Counted from the stretch's first letter, positions 18,053-27,365 are shown. The stretch: 64,000 nucleotides of DNA from Anaerolineaceae bacterium (GCA_020845515.1 JADLFQ010000046.1:1-64000); one strand, 5' to 3'. The notes: a model not told the origin generated them from the letters alone. Numbers and translations: made by a program.

Positions 18053-18081
18053 TTGACAGGCAAGATTGATTTGGGTATCCT
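18053..18081 (+). promoter_or_regulatory. Promoter with consensus -35, long leader to amidohydrolase
   Basis: TTGACA at 18053-18058 and TATCCT at 18076-18081 with the ideal 17-base spacer. The start codon lies about 300 bases downstream, so the mRNA would have an unusually long leader. A second TTGACA near 18295 has no good -10. Confidence 0.55.
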
Positions 18082-18389
18082 ACATAGATAGACAGTTCCT
18101 TCTCGTTTTGAAGGCGTAAAAAGAAAACCGTTTGACAGCTTTCTCTGCCCTTTGTTCCGTTGTCGCCGTTGAAAGTTATGATCATAAAACTAAAGGACTT
18201 CTTTTCTGTCAACACTCCTGTTCTGCTGTTAAGATTACCCTGTTTTTCCGAGGATGAGCGCCTGTAGTATAGAAACGGCTTGCACTCTCCTGTTATTGAC
18301 AAAATTCCTTGAACTTTTATTGGCGAAAAAATACGCATTGCAGAACAGCACGATAAAAAATATCTAAACATTACTGGAGGCCGCACCCG

Positions 18390-19751
18390 ATGCATACAGA
18401 CCAAAGCCTGCTGATTGAAAATGGAACCATTGTTACAGTGGATGACCGCGATACGGTGCATTCAACCGGATATGTGCTGGTGCAAGGAGATTCCATCGCG
18501 GCGGTTGGCGCAGGCGCTCCGCCGGCAGCGATGAAGCAGCAAGCCCAAACCGTGCTGGATGGCACCAATATGGCGGTGATGCCCGGCATGGTCAACAGCC
18601 ACACACACTTGTTCCAGTCCTTCATTCGGGGACGCGGCGATGATAAAACTTTATTGGAATGGATTAAGGCATACATCTGGCCGATTGCTGAAAATATGAC
18701 CCAGGAAGAGACTTACCTGGCCGGACTGGTGGGGTTGATGGAGAATATCCGCTGCGGTGGAACGGCGGTGCTTGATCACCAATACATTCACGCCGACCCA
18801 ACCTGCGATGACGGCTTTTACCGGGCAGGGCGTGAGACGGGTGTACGACTGATGCTGGCGCGCGGCTGGGCGGATATGGCCTACCGCGAAAGCTTGATGG
18901 AGAGCCCGGAGCAGATTATTGCCGAGTCAACCCGCCTGTTTGAGACCTATCATGGGTCTGAGAACGGGCGGTTGCTTTTTGAATTTGGGCCGGTGATTCC
19001 CTGGGGATGTACAGATGAAACCATGCGCAAGACTTACGAATTGGCGCAGAAGTGGGGGGTTGGCACACACATTCATGTAGCCGAAACCCGTGAAGAAGTG
19101 GAAATAAGCATCAAAAACCGCGGCAAACGGCACATTGAATGGCTGGCGGATCTTGGTATTTTAGGACCGGATGTACAACTGGTGCACAGTGTGTGGCTGG
19201 ATGACCATGAACTGGATTTGGTGCAGCAGCACGACGCGGTGATTGTACATTGTCCGGTCAGCAATATGTATCTGGCTTCGGGCGCGGCGCGCATCCCCGA
19301 GATGCACAAAATGGGTATTACGATCGCTCTGGCGAGCGACGGCCCCGGCAGCAACAACAACCAGGATATGATGGAGGTGCTGAAAACCACAGCCCTGCTG
19401 GCAAAACTTTCTACATTAAATGCTCAGGCGGTACTCCCGGAACAGGTGCTGCGCATGGCGTGCAGGGGTGGTTCAAAAGCCTTTGGACAGCCGGACAAAC
19501 TGGGCTCGCTTGAGGTTGGCAAGAAAGCCGATATTGTCATGGTGGACCTGGATACGCCTTTTGCCATGCCGGTACATAACGCGGTTTCTGCGCTGGTATA
19601 CAATCTGAGCTATGGCTCTGTGGATACGGTTGTGGTGGATGGCAAAATTTTAATGAAGGGGAAAGAAATTCTGGTGGTAGATGAGAAAGAAGTGCTGAAG
19701 GAAGCGCGCATAGTTTGTAAAAAGTTGTTTGAACGTGCGGGTGTACGATAA
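18390..19751 (+). CDS. Amidohydrolase, SsnA/TrzN/8-oxoguanine deaminase type
   Basis: 453 residues; ATG 18390 follows TGGAGG at some distance. Metal-dependent amidohydrolase superfamily, cytosine/guanine deaminase-like branch. The metal ligands are visible: NSHTHLFQ (HxH, near 70), HIHVAETREE near 230, a His in LVHSVW near 270 and SDGPGSNNNQDM near 325. Known relatives deaminate 8-oxoguanine, guanine, hydroxyatrazine or other N-heterocycles, or belong to the SsnA group of purine-related clusters. It is followed after six bases by an E2 acyltransferase and then a second amidohydrolase, and then by importers of the nucleoside family, which fits breakdown of imported N-heterocycles. The substrate is not fixed by sequence. 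Confidence 0.88.
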   Translation: MHTDQSLLIENGTIVTVDDRDTVHSTGYVLVQGDSIAAVGAGAPPAAMKQQAQTVLDGTNMAVMPGMVNSHTHLFQSFIRGRGDDKTLLEWIKAYIWPIAENMTQEETYLAGLVGLMENIRCGGTAVLDHQYIHADPTCDDGFYRAGRETGVRLMLARGWADMAYRESLMESPEQIIAESTRLFETYHGSENGRLLFEFGPVIPWGCTDETMRKTYELAQKWGVGTHIHVAETREEVEISIKNRGKRHIEWLADLGILGPDVQLVHSVWLDDHELDLVQQHDAVIVHCPVSNMYLASGAARIPEMHKMGITIALASDGPGSNNNQDMMEVLKTTALLAKLSTLNAQAVLPEQVLRMACRGGSKAFGQPDKLGSLEVGKKADIVMVDLDTPFAMPVHNAVSALVYNLSYGSVDTVVVDGKILMKGKEILVVDEKEVLKEARIVCKKLFERAGVR

Positions 19752-19757
19752 GACAAA

Positions 19758-20474
19758 ATGATAAAAGAAACGAGACGCGGTTTAGCGGTAAGGGAGAAAA
19801 GGCCCCTCAATCGGGTGCAAAAAGCCATGGCGAAAGGGATGAAAGCCAGTGTTGAGACACTGGCGCTGAGCCAGTTGAGCCGTGAGATGGATGTTACCGG
19901 GCTGCAGGCGGTACGAAAGCCGGCAACTGGCGGCGGGAAAGCGCTCTCGCTTAATACGCTCATCATGGCTGCGGCGGCGCGAACCCTGCCGGCACACCCG
20001 CTTTTGAACGCAGAACTGGTGGAAAGTGAGATTGTAGTCTTTGAAGCGGTTAATGTAGGGATGGCGGTTGCCACCCCGGCGGGTTTGATCGTTACGGTGA
20101 TTCAGAATGCAGATCAGCTCTCCCTGCAGGAGATGGACGGAGAAATCAACCGGCTGGCTGGACGGGCGCGCAGCGGAAAGCTGGAACTGGCTGATATTGA
20201 GGGCGGAACTTTTACGGTGAGCAACTTGGGGATGTTCGGTGTTGATAGCGGCAACCCCCTGCCCCGCCCTCCGGAAAGTGCGATCATGCTGCTGGGCGCA
20301 GTACGCCCGCGAGCCGGAGTTGTGGATGGACAAGTGGCGGTGCGCGAAACTTGTTGGATGACGGTTTCCTACGATCATCGCTTTATTGATGGTGCAACTG
20401 CGGCTGCTTTTTTAGAGGATTTGAGCAAGGTATTGGCGGAGCCTCAACAGTTGTACGAGGGAACACGAGGATAA
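19758..20474 (+). CDS. Stand-alone 2-oxo acid dehydrogenase E2 catalytic domain
   Basis: 238 residues, equal to only the C-terminal acyltransferase domain of E2 proteins. The expected lipoyl and E1/E3-binding domains are absent. Marks: RVQKAMAKGMKASV near 25, FTVSNLGMFGVD near 153 and the catalytic YDHRFIDGA (HxxxDG) near 208-214. It may transfer an acyl group between a lipoyl carrier and CoA, with the lipoyl domain supplied in trans; a free-standing lipoyl protein is encoded at 51465-51710 (minus). No E1 or E3 gene is seen in the window. It lies between two amidohydrolase genes with gaps of 6 and 10 bases, so it is surely co-transcribed with them, an unusual setting for an E2. Confidence 0.85.
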   Translation: MIKETRRGLAVREKRPLNRVQKAMAKGMKASVETLALSQLSREMDVTGLQAVRKPATGGGKALSLNTLIMAAAARTLPAHPLLNAELVESEIVVFEAVNVGMAVATPAGLIVTVIQNADQLSLQEMDGEINRLAGRARSGKLELADIEGGTFTVSNLGMFGVDSGNPLPRPPESAIMLLGAVRPRAGVVDGQVAVRETCWMTVSYDHRFIDGATAAAFLEDLSKVLAEPQQLYEGTRG

Positions 20475-20484
20475 AAAAGGATAT

Positions 20485-21894
20485 ATGGACAAAGCAGATC
20501 TCTTGCTTACGCATGCATTGATCGTTACCCAGGACAAGGGGCGTGCTATCATCCCGGATGGTGCAATTGCCATCTGGCAGGGGCGCATCGCAGCACTTGG
20601 AGCGACGGGTGAGATTGCCAGCCGCTTTAAGGCGGATGAAACGCTTGATATGACAGGCAAGATCGTCTTTCCTGGTCTGGTTAATACACATGACCATCTC
20701 TTTCAAGTTGCTACGAAGGGATTGGGCGAAGATATGCCGGTTGAAAAGTGGGTGGCGGCTGTCACCTCTCCGACGGCGCTCAGTATTTCGCCGGAAGAAA
20801 TTTATATCTTTGTGCTGACAGGCTGCCTTGAGCTTATTCACAGCGGGGTGACGACTGTCGTGGATATGAATTATAAGGGGATGCAATTTAAATCGCATGA
20901 TGAAAATATTCGTGCCATGACCGATAGCGGCTTGCGCGGGCGGTACACGACCACGATCACGGACTACGGGAAAGAATACAATGTCCTGCCGCAGATGGTT
21001 GACCCAATCGAATGGTATATTGAGGAATACACCCGCCTGTTTGAAAAATATCCGCCGACTGACCGGCTGGCAGTATGGTTTTCAATCGGTGCTCCGTGGA
21101 CGATTACACGGGAAGGACAAATGGCGATTAAAAAGGTTTCGGATGAAACCAATACGCCCATTGTCATGCACATCAACGAAAACTATGCGGATAATGAGAC
21201 GATTATACGCCGCTATGGCAAACCTGTTATCCCGTTCTATGATGAGATTGGTTTTTTGAGCCCAAAACTGTTGGCGATTCACTGTGTGGAAATGAGTGAT
21301 ACGGATATTGAACTGTTTGTCAAGCATGATGTCAAAGTTTCGCATAACCCGGTCAGTAACATGTATCTTGGTTCCGGTATTGCTCCGGTTATGAAAATGC
21401 ACAAAGCCGGGTTAACAATCTCGCTGGGTGTGGATGGCGCCGGCAGTAATAACTCGCAAGATATGCTTGAGACGTTAAAATGTGCAGCACTCCTGCAGAA
21501 AGTCGGCGCGAAGGATGCTTCCGCAGTGGATGCACAAACTGTATTGGATTGGGCGACATTGGGTGGCGCTAAAGCCCTGGGGTTGGAAAAAGAAATTGGT
21601 TCGCTTGAGGCTGGCAAACGGGCGGATTTGTTCGCGATTGCACTCAATACCCCGAAAGTTGTGCCGGTTCACGATCCGGTCGCTTCGCTGATTTATTCTT
21701 GCGGGCAGCAAAATGTCGTTCTGACGGTTGCGGATGGTAAAGTGCTGATGAAGGATAGCGTTATTCAACATATTGATGAGGCAGGTATCATTGCTCAATG
21801 CCAGGAGGCTGCGCTTGCATTGGCAACGCGTTGTGGCTCCAATTCAAAGGTAAAACGCGGCTGGTGGGGAAACGTCACGGAAAAGTATTCATAG
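20485..21894 (+). CDS. Amidohydrolase, SsnA/TrzN type (second)
   Basis: 469 residues. Same superfamily as the protein at 18390 but diverged. Metal-site motifs: NTHDHLFQVATKGLG (HxH-type, here HDH, near 71), MHINEN near 230, IHCVEMSD near 267 and GVDGAGSNNSQDM near 315. A Lys-Arg-Gly-Trp-rich C-terminal tail ends at 21894. It probably hydrolyses an N-heterocycle related to that of the first enzyme. A diverged copy of its last ~15 codons and 3' flank recurs at 27415-27682, before importer 3, showing that its end was part of the duplicated segment. Confidence 0.88.
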   Translation: MDKADLLLTHALIVTQDKGRAIIPDGAIAIWQGRIAALGATGEIASRFKADETLDMTGKIVFPGLVNTHDHLFQVATKGLGEDMPVEKWVAAVTSPTALSISPEEIYIFVLTGCLELIHSGVTTVVDMNYKGMQFKSHDENIRAMTDSGLRGRYTTTITDYGKEYNVLPQMVDPIEWYIEEYTRLFEKYPPTDRLAVWFSIGAPWTITREGQMAIKKVSDETNTPIVMHINENYADNETIIRRYGKPVIPFYDEIGFLSPKLLAIHCVEMSDTDIELFVKHDVKVSHNPVSNMYLGSGIAPVMKMHKAGLTISLGVDGAGSNNSQDMLETLKCAALLQKVGAKDASAVDAQTVLDWATLGGAKALGLEKEIGSLEAGKRADLFAIALNTPKVVPVHDPVASLIYSCGQQNVVLTVADGKVLMKDSVIQHIDEAGIIAQCQEAALALATRCGSNSKVKRGWWGNVTEKYS

Positions 21895-21919
21895 ACGGGA
21901 CTGTTCTGCCAGTTGCTGG

Positions 21920-22047
21920 GCCTGTTTGGGTTTTCGAGGAAACTGGCTTAAGGCAAACAGGCGACGACTATAAAACGAGATATTCGTTTTGATTGCAGAG
22001 AGGAGGTGATGAATCCGGGCGATTATTTCTGAGGCTCCCGATGTTGT
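21920..22047 (+). promoter_or_regulatory. Conserved leader element before importer 2 (with MNPGDYF mini-ORF)
   Basis: A 9-bp inverted repeat (GCCTGTTTG 21920-21928, CAAACAGGC 21954-21962) is followed by a -10-like TATAAA (21969-21974). Then comes a near-perfect anti-16S site (AGGAGGTGAT) joined to a seven-codon ORF MNPGDYF (22009-22032, TGA). The stretch from GGAGGTG to about 22047 is almost identical to 27584-27626 before importer 3, while the flanks differ. The spacing of GGAGG to ATG is only two bases, so translation of the mini-ORF is unsure. It may be a leader peptide or a cis-acting RNA. The lipoprotein ATG lies about 94 bases downstream. Confidence 0.55.
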
Positions 22048-22102
22048 CGTGTCGTATCCAATAACCAGTTCACATGTTTTTTGAAACAAGGAGAAGGACA
22101 AA

Positions 22103-23233
22103 ATGAAGAAAACGCTTGTGGTTTTGGTCTCTTTACTGGTGCTCTTTACGATGATGCTCTCGGCTTGTGCGCCGGCAGCTGCACCCGAAAAGGTGGTTGA
22201 GACCGTTGTAGTAGAGGTGGAGAAGGAAGTAGAGAAAGTTGTCGAGAAGACGGTTGTGGTCGAAGCTGAAGCACCCGAAGACCCCATGGCAGTGGCCAGA
22301 GAGAAATTGGCTGGAAAGAAGTTGGCAGGTATTCTCTCCGGTGCAGTGAATGATGCAGGTTGGAACACCCAGGCTTATATGGCTATGGTTTCAGCCCGCG
22401 ATACGTTTGGCCTGGATATTGCCTATACGGAGCATGTGAAGGTTGAGGATGCCGCCCAGGTTATGCGGGATTATGCGGATGCAGGTTTTGACATAATCTT
22501 TGCGCATGGCTATGAATATGCCGATCAAATTGCCCAGGTTGCACAGGAATACCCGAACATTCCGTTTATCCAAACCAATGGGAGCGTAGGGGACATTAAA
22601 AACCTGTACACCATCACGCTCTCAACTGGTGAGGGTGGCTATTTTATGGGCCGGCTGGCTTGCCAGGCAACAAAGACCGGAAAGATCACTATCATTGGGG
22701 CGGATGAATTCCCAATCTGGTCTCACCATATCTTGATGTTCAAGCAGGCATGCACTGACCTTGGTTCAAAAGCTGAGGTTTCAGAAGTGTATATCGGCAG
22801 TTGGAATGATCCTGCAAAAGCCAAACAATTAGCAACCGCTGCGATTGCCAATGGATCGGACATCATCATCAGCAATGCAGATTCCGGCGACACCGGTACG
22901 GTTGAGGCTGTCAAAGAGGCCTATGACAAAGGAAACAAAGACGTACGGATGATTTCCTGGGTAAAAGACAAGAATTATCTTGGCCCGGATTTTGTGATCG
23001 GTGGTTGGACAGAAGACGTCGCAGCTGAATTGCTTTACATCCTGGCGGATAAAATTGCAGCAGGAGAACCCGGCGGACACTTCGCAATTGGCATGAAAGA
23101 ACATGCTGCGTACATGAACCCGATCTATGGTCTGGTGTCGATGGACATCGAGAAGGACGTGGTTGCCAAGATAGAAGGCTACTTGAAAGACCCCGGTTCC
23201 ATACCGACTCTAAAAGTACGCACTGATCTTTAA
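22103..23233 (+). CDS. BMP-family substrate-binding lipoprotein, importer 2
   Basis: 376 residues; ATG follows AAGGAGAAGG. Signal MKKTLVVLVSLLVLFTMM, lipobox LSAC, then a charged Val/Glu/Lys-rich stalk (residues ~30-58) typical of Chloroflexota binding proteins. The binding domain has GILSGAVNDAGWNTQAYM near 75, FAHGYEYADQ near 133 and a C-terminal MNPIYGLVS. PnrA/BMP-type proteins bind nucleosides or similar ligands. The signal peptide and stalk are nearly identical in DNA to importer 3, but the mature domains differ widely, so the two likely bind different ligands. Confidence 0.88.
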   Translation: MKKTLVVLVSLLVLFTMMLSACAPAAAPEKVVETVVVEVEKEVEKVVEKTVVVEAEAPEDPMAVAREKLAGKKLAGILSGAVNDAGWNTQAYMAMVSARDTFGLDIAYTEHVKVEDAAQVMRDYADAGFDIIFAHGYEYADQIAQVAQEYPNIPFIQTNGSVGDIKNLYTITLSTGEGGYFMGRLACQATKTGKITIIGADEFPIWSHHILMFKQACTDLGSKAEVSEVYIGSWNDPAKAKQLATAAIANGSDIIISNADSGDTGTVEAVKEAYDKGNKDVRMISWVKDKNYLGPDFVIGGWTEDVAAELLYILADKIAAGEPGGHFAIGMKEHAAYMNPIYGLVSMDIEKDVVAKIEGYLKDPGSIPTLKVRTDL

Positions 23234-23312
23234 GATGATTTGTTGAAGTATAAATCCCTGAGCGTTTAACTTCGCTGGTCATCCATCGAGCGAAGATGCA
23301 GGGAACCTCTAT

Positions 23313-23348
23313 CGGGTGTCTCCCGACAGTACATTCGGGGGACACCCG
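23313..23348 (+). repeat. 14-bp inverted repeat after the importer 2 binding-protein gene
   Basis: Arms 23313-23326 and 23335-23348 pair over 14 positions with one G-U pair and an eight-base loop. No T-run follows directly (a TTTTTT lies 15 bases further). It sits in the 200-base gap between binding protein and ATPase. It is likely an mRNA-stabilising or partially terminating stem that gives excess binding protein. Confidence 0.65.
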
Positions 23349-23435
23349 GAATTGCAATGAATTTTTTAAAACCCATCAGCTCCGAAGAGCTACCTGCGGC
23401 AATCGAGCACTTATTATCATTCTGAGGCTTTGGTT

Positions 23436-25004
23436 ATGACTGAACTCCTTCGACTGGAAAAAATCTGTAAAACTTTCCCGGGGGTTGTGGCAAACGATCA
23501 CGTTGACCTTGAGATCAAAAAAGGTGAGATTCATGCTCTCTTAGGTGAGAATGGAGCTGGGAAGACCACTTTGATGAATTGTGTGTATGGTGTTTACCGG
23601 CCTAACAGCGGGAAGATTTTCTGGAAGGGCCAGGAGGTTGAGATACACCAGGCACGTGATGCCATTGCACTGGGAATTGGAATGGTTCATCAGCATTTCA
23701 TGCTGGTGCCACCACTGACAGTGGCGGAAAATGTGATCCTGGGATTGCCAACCCGCCACGAACCCTTTTTGGACCTCGCCAGTGTGGAAGAGAAGATCTT
23801 TGAAAGCGGCCAGAAATTTCACCTGAAAGTGGACCCAAAAGCACGCATTTGGCAATTACCGGTCGGGATTCAGCAGCGAGTTGAGATCTTGAAAGCACTC
23901 TACCGGGATGCTGAACTGTTGATTCTGGATGAGCCTACCGCAGTGCTTACGCCGCAGGAAGTTGAAGAGCTTTTCCTGGTTCTTGAGGCGTTGACTGAGC
24001 ATGGACTTTCGATTATTTTCATCACACACAAACTGGAAGAGGTCATGCGCTCCTGTAACCGGGTGAGCGTACTGCGGGATGGCCGCCGGGTTGATACCCT
24101 GGCTATTGAAGACACCAACCCACAATTGCTGGCAAAGATGATGGTGGGACGCGAGGTTTTGCTGAAAGCGGATAAAACCGATCTCCCACCGGGTGAGGTC
24201 GTTTTGTCGGTGAAGGAGCTCTCTGCGATTGGCGGTAGAGGCTTGCCGGCGGTTAAGAACGTTTCCTTTGAGGTTCGCAGAAACGAGATCTTTGGCATTG
24301 CCGGAGTGGACGGCAATGGCCAAACCGAATTGGGCGAGACGATCTCCGGTTTGTTGCGCGCCACGGGCGGGAAGGTGACCATCTCCGGGAAGGATGCCAC
24401 CAACAAAACGCCGTTTGATATTCTTAACATGGGAGTCGCTGTTATTCCACCTGACCGGCAAAAATTGGGGTTGTTGATGAATTTTGCGGTGGACGAGAAT
24501 TTGATTGCGAAATCCTATTGGAAGCCACCCTTCTCAAAGAGCATCTTTCTAAGGAAAAAAGAAATTGATAAATTTTCCGAGAAGGCGATTAAAGATTTTA
24601 ACATCCGAACGCCCGGGCCGGAGATCCAAGTAAAGCTGCTTTCCGGCGGGAATCAACAAAAGGTTGTAATTGCACGGGAGCTGAGCAAAAACCCGGACCT
24701 GTTAATCGCATCACAACCGACGCGCGGTCTGGATGTTTCGGCGACGGAGTATGTTCACAAGCAACTTCTGGCCGCACGCGAGGCTGGAGCAGCGATTCTG
24801 TTTATTTCGACTGAACTGGAAGAGATTCTATCGCTGTCTGACCGCATTGGTGTTATTTACGAGGGTGAGATTATGGGCATCCTGCCAGGGAAGGGTGCAA
24901 ATATCCTGGAGATTGGGGAAATGATGGCAGGCCTTCGCCGTTCGAACACCGGCAGTGAACAACCAAAAAAGGAGGCTGAAAATGCAAGCGAAGCATCAGC
25001 CTAG
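23436..25004 (+). CDS. BMP-type ABC importer ATPase 2 (two nucleotide-binding domains)
   Basis: 522 residues from ATG 23436 (an in-frame TTG lies six bases earlier). Domain 1: LLGENGAGKTTLMN near 38, LPVGIQQRVEI near 150 as a modified signature, LLILDEPTAVLTPQE near 170. Domain 2: degenerate P-loop GVDGNGQTEL near 292 and full LSGGNQQKVV signature near 407. The last ~20 residues form an Asn/Lys/Glu tail overlapping the start of the permease gene by 23 bases. Partner of the permeases at 24982 and 26246. Confidence 0.9.
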   Translation: MTELLRLEKICKTFPGVVANDHVDLEIKKGEIHALLGENGAGKTTLMNCVYGVYRPNSGKIFWKGQEVEIHQARDAIALGIGMVHQHFMLVPPLTVAENVILGLPTRHEPFLDLASVEEKIFESGQKFHLKVDPKARIWQLPVGIQQRVEILKALYRDAELLILDEPTAVLTPQEVEELFLVLEALTEHGLSIIFITHKLEEVMRSCNRVSVLRDGRRVDTLAIEDTNPQLLAKMMVGREVLLKADKTDLPPGEVVLSVKELSAIGGRGLPAVKNVSFEVRRNEIFGIAGVDGNGQTELGETISGLLRATGGKVTISGKDATNKTPFDILNMGVAVIPPDRQKLGLLMNFAVDENLIAKSYWKPPFSKSIFLRKKEIDKFSEKAIKDFNIRTPGPEIQVKLLSGGNQQKVVIARELSKNPDLLIASQPTRGLDVSATEYVHKQLLAAREAGAAILFISTELEEILSLSDRIGVIYEGEIMGILPGKGANILEIGEMMAGLRRSNTGSEQPKKEAENASEASA

Positions 25005-26253
25005 AAAACAAAATCTTTGGCAGGCCTTTTTAGAAAAGTCATTCAACATCACGATTCCTGTTGTTGCGATTCTGGCGGCTTTTGCGATCAGCGGGTTGCT
25101 GATTTTGGGGTGGGGATCCAATCCTATTGCCGCTTATAAAGCGATTTTTCAGGGGGCATTTGGCAGTCCTAATGCAATTGCGACGACATTGACCCGTATG
25201 ACCCCCCTGGTATTTACAGGGTTGGCGGTGGCGTATGGCTATAAGGCGGGTTTCTTTAATGTTGGCGCTGAAGGACAGCTTTACATGGGCGCGCTGGCAG
25301 CGACGTGGGTAGGGGTGACTTTTACCAATTGGCCGGGATGGTTGCTTGTGATCGCCTGTTTCCTGGCAGCTTCTCTGGCTGGGGCATTTCTGGCGCTGAT
25401 TCCTGCGTATCTGAAGGCCAAACGTGGATTTAATGAAGTATTGACGACATTGCTGTTTAATTACATCGTTATGCAGTTTTTTGCATGGTCACTGCGTATA
25501 GATCATCCCATGGCGGGAGTGGATGAGAAATGGGGATTGGTCAACTGGTTTGGAATTAAAGACCCAACCCAACCCTATCCCAAATCGGCATTTGTTGCCG
25601 AACAGTCCTGGCTTCCATCCGTCAACAGTTTTTTGAAAACCGGATTTATCAACAGCATCTTTGGCGGTACGCACTGGTATCAGGCGAGTCTGGCTGAACC
25701 TGCATTGGAAAGGATCACACTGGCGCCGCTGCTGGCAGTTTTGGGGGTCATTATCGTATTTGTTCTGATGTTTAAGACCACCATCGGATTTCGGGCAAGA
25801 GCAGTGGGCGTGAGCCCTGACGCTGCCCGCGCTATGGGGATTAATGTCAGCAAGACAATCCTGGTCACCGCGCTTATCAGCGGGACACTGGCGGGCCTGG
25901 CTGGAGCGATGGAGATATTGGGAACGCAGCACCGGGTAATGGAAAGGTTCCTGGTGGATGCTGGTTTTACAGGAATTCCGGTTGCCCTGATTGGACAGTT
26001 GCACCCTGTGGGCGCCTGGCTGAGCGCATTCTTCTTTGGCGCCTTGCGAGCTGGGGCTAACCGGATGCAGATCACTACTGCAGTACCTGTAGCGATGGTC
26101 TATGTTATTCAGGCGTTGACGATCCTGTTCGCGATTGCCGGAACCACCATAGAACTCGTATCGTATTTCAAGAAATCCAGGATGACATCCCTTAGTGAGC
26201 GAGCAGAGGAAGAAAGATTGAGCCTGGAGAACAATGAGGTGCTCGATGCTTGA
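24982..26253 (+). CDS. BMP-type ABC importer permease 2A
   Basis: 423 residues from ATG 24982, chosen for GGAGG six bases upstream rather than the GTG at 24955. A nucleoside-type permease with many spans: GFFNVGAEGQLYMGALAATWVG near 85-105, KRGFNEVLTTLLFNYIV near 155 and a coupling region with SPDAARAMGINVSKT near 285. Compared with permease 1A it has an extra soluble segment near residues 180-240 (DPTQPYPKSAF...), shared with permease 3A. Confidence 0.88.
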   Translation: MQAKHQPRKQNLWQAFLEKSFNITIPVVAILAAFAISGLLILGWGSNPIAAYKAIFQGAFGSPNAIATTLTRMTPLVFTGLAVAYGYKAGFFNVGAEGQLYMGALAATWVGVTFTNWPGWLLVIACFLAASLAGAFLALIPAYLKAKRGFNEVLTTLLFNYIVMQFFAWSLRIDHPMAGVDEKWGLVNWFGIKDPTQPYPKSAFVAEQSWLPSVNSFLKTGFINSIFGGTHWYQASLAEPALERITLAPLLAVLGVIIVFVLMFKTTIGFRARAVGVSPDAARAMGINVSKTILVTALISGTLAGLAGAMEILGTQHRVMERFLVDAGFTGIPVALIGQLHPVGAWLSAFFFGALRAGANRMQITTAVPVAMVYVIQALTILFAIAGTTIELVSYFKKSRMTSLSERAEEERLSLENNEVLDA

Positions 26254-27202
26254 GTTTTTGGGAATCTTTACAACAGTTGAGTTTTATATTGCGGTTGTGC
26301 AGATGACAACTCCCATACTGCTGGCCGCGATGGGCGGGTTGATTGCCGAACGCTCTGGGATTATTCCCTTTGGCATGGAAGGTATGATGCTGATGGGCAC
26401 TGTGGGAGGGGTTATCGGGAGTGGATTAACGGACAGGGTGGAGGTTGGTTTGCTGCTGGCTATGCTGGCGGGTGTTTTTATTGCCGTGCTTTATGCAATA
26501 ATGGCGGTATCCGTTGGCGCAAACCAGGTTGTCACCGCGGTCGCGCTGAACATGGGTGCGCTGGGTTTATCCAGTCTTCTGTATGTGCTTGCTTTTGCGG
26601 GCGGGAAAGGCGAGGTTATCGAAGATGTCATCAGGGTGCGCGCCATGCCTTTGTGGAAAATTCCGGTGCTAGGCGAGATCCCATTCATCGGTAAAGTACT
26701 TTTCAACCAATATCCGCTGGTTTACCTGGCTTTTTTTATGGCGCCAGTGGTTTGGTTTATTCTCTATCGCACCAGTTGGGGACTCAAGATTCGAGCAGTA
26801 GGCGAGCACCCGCACGCCGCAGATACAGTGGGTATTCATGTACTTAAGGTGCGGTATCTCACGTTGATTGTGTGTGGTATGTTGGCAGGGCTGGCGGGCG
26901 CTTTCCTTTCAATCGGTGCTTTTAATGCCTGGCAGGAGAACATGACCAGCGGGCGAGGTTTTATTGCATATACATCCATTGTATTTGGCAGATGGGAGCC
27001 GATCGGAGCTTTTTTGGGATCTTTTCTATTTGGGGCTGCTGATGCGCTTCAACTACGAATGCAGACTCAGAATATCCAGGTACCATTCCAGGTTATGGTG
27101 GCCTTCCCTTATATAGTGACTGTGATCGTTCTTGTACTCTCTGGTAAAAGTGCAAAATGGCCGGCCGCTTCAGGTGAAGCCTTCAAACGAGAAAGCAAGT
27201 AG
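26246..27202 (+). CDS. BMP-type ABC importer permease 2B
   Basis: 318 residues from ATG 26246, preceded by GAGGTG; ATG 26234 is less likely. It overlaps the previous gene by eight bases, the same overlap and same gene length as permease 3B. Marks: GLIAERSGIIPFGMEGMMLMGTVGG near 35-58, VGEHPHAADTVGIHVLKV near 188 and ENMTSGRGFIAYTSIVFGRWEP near 230. It forms the channel with permease 2A. Confidence 0.88.
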   Translation: MLEFLGIFTTVEFYIAVVQMTTPILLAAMGGLIAERSGIIPFGMEGMMLMGTVGGVIGSGLTDRVEVGLLLAMLAGVFIAVLYAIMAVSVGANQVVTAVALNMGALGLSSLLYVLAFAGGKGEVIEDVIRVRAMPLWKIPVLGEIPFIGKVLFNQYPLVYLAFFMAPVVWFILYRTSWGLKIRAVGEHPHAADTVGIHVLKVRYLTLIVCGMLAGLAGAFLSIGAFNAWQENMTSGRGFIAYTSIVFGRWEPIGAFLGSFLFGAADALQLRMQTQNIQVPFQVMVAFPYIVTVIVLVLSGKSAKWPAASGEAFKRESK

Positions 27203-27365
27203 ACTCTATTTTCTGATTAGGCAGGTGATACCCAGATTTTGACAATACTTGCGGCAAAATAGCGGCATAGCAGACAGTACCCGCCAACACTTTGTGTGTT
27301 GACGTGAACACCAGATGCGGGCAGACAGGTATCAACACGCGGCTGATAATCCAGGATCAAGTGGG

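Larger units (their letters stand above)
17781..18389. other. 609-base divergent intergenic region
   Basis: No gene is supported here. It holds the minus-strand promoter of the alcohol dehydrogenase/AOR operon (17852-17879) and a plus-strand promoter (18053-18081). Between them are several TGTCA/TGACA and ATCAC motifs (around 17965-18060) that could be operator half-sites. The plus-strand promoter would give a leader of about 300 bases before the ATG at 18390. I could not recognise a riboswitch class in it. Confidence 0.5.

Noticed and set aside
18081-18389. Riboswitch in the long leader before the first amidohydrolase.
   Set aside because: I could not match any known class (purine, preQ1, guanidine, Moco) by motif. 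A covariance-model search would be needed.
22009-22032. MNPGDYF as a definite translated gene.
   Set aside because: Only two bases separate GGAGG from ATG, so I report the block as a conserved leader element and not as a CDS.
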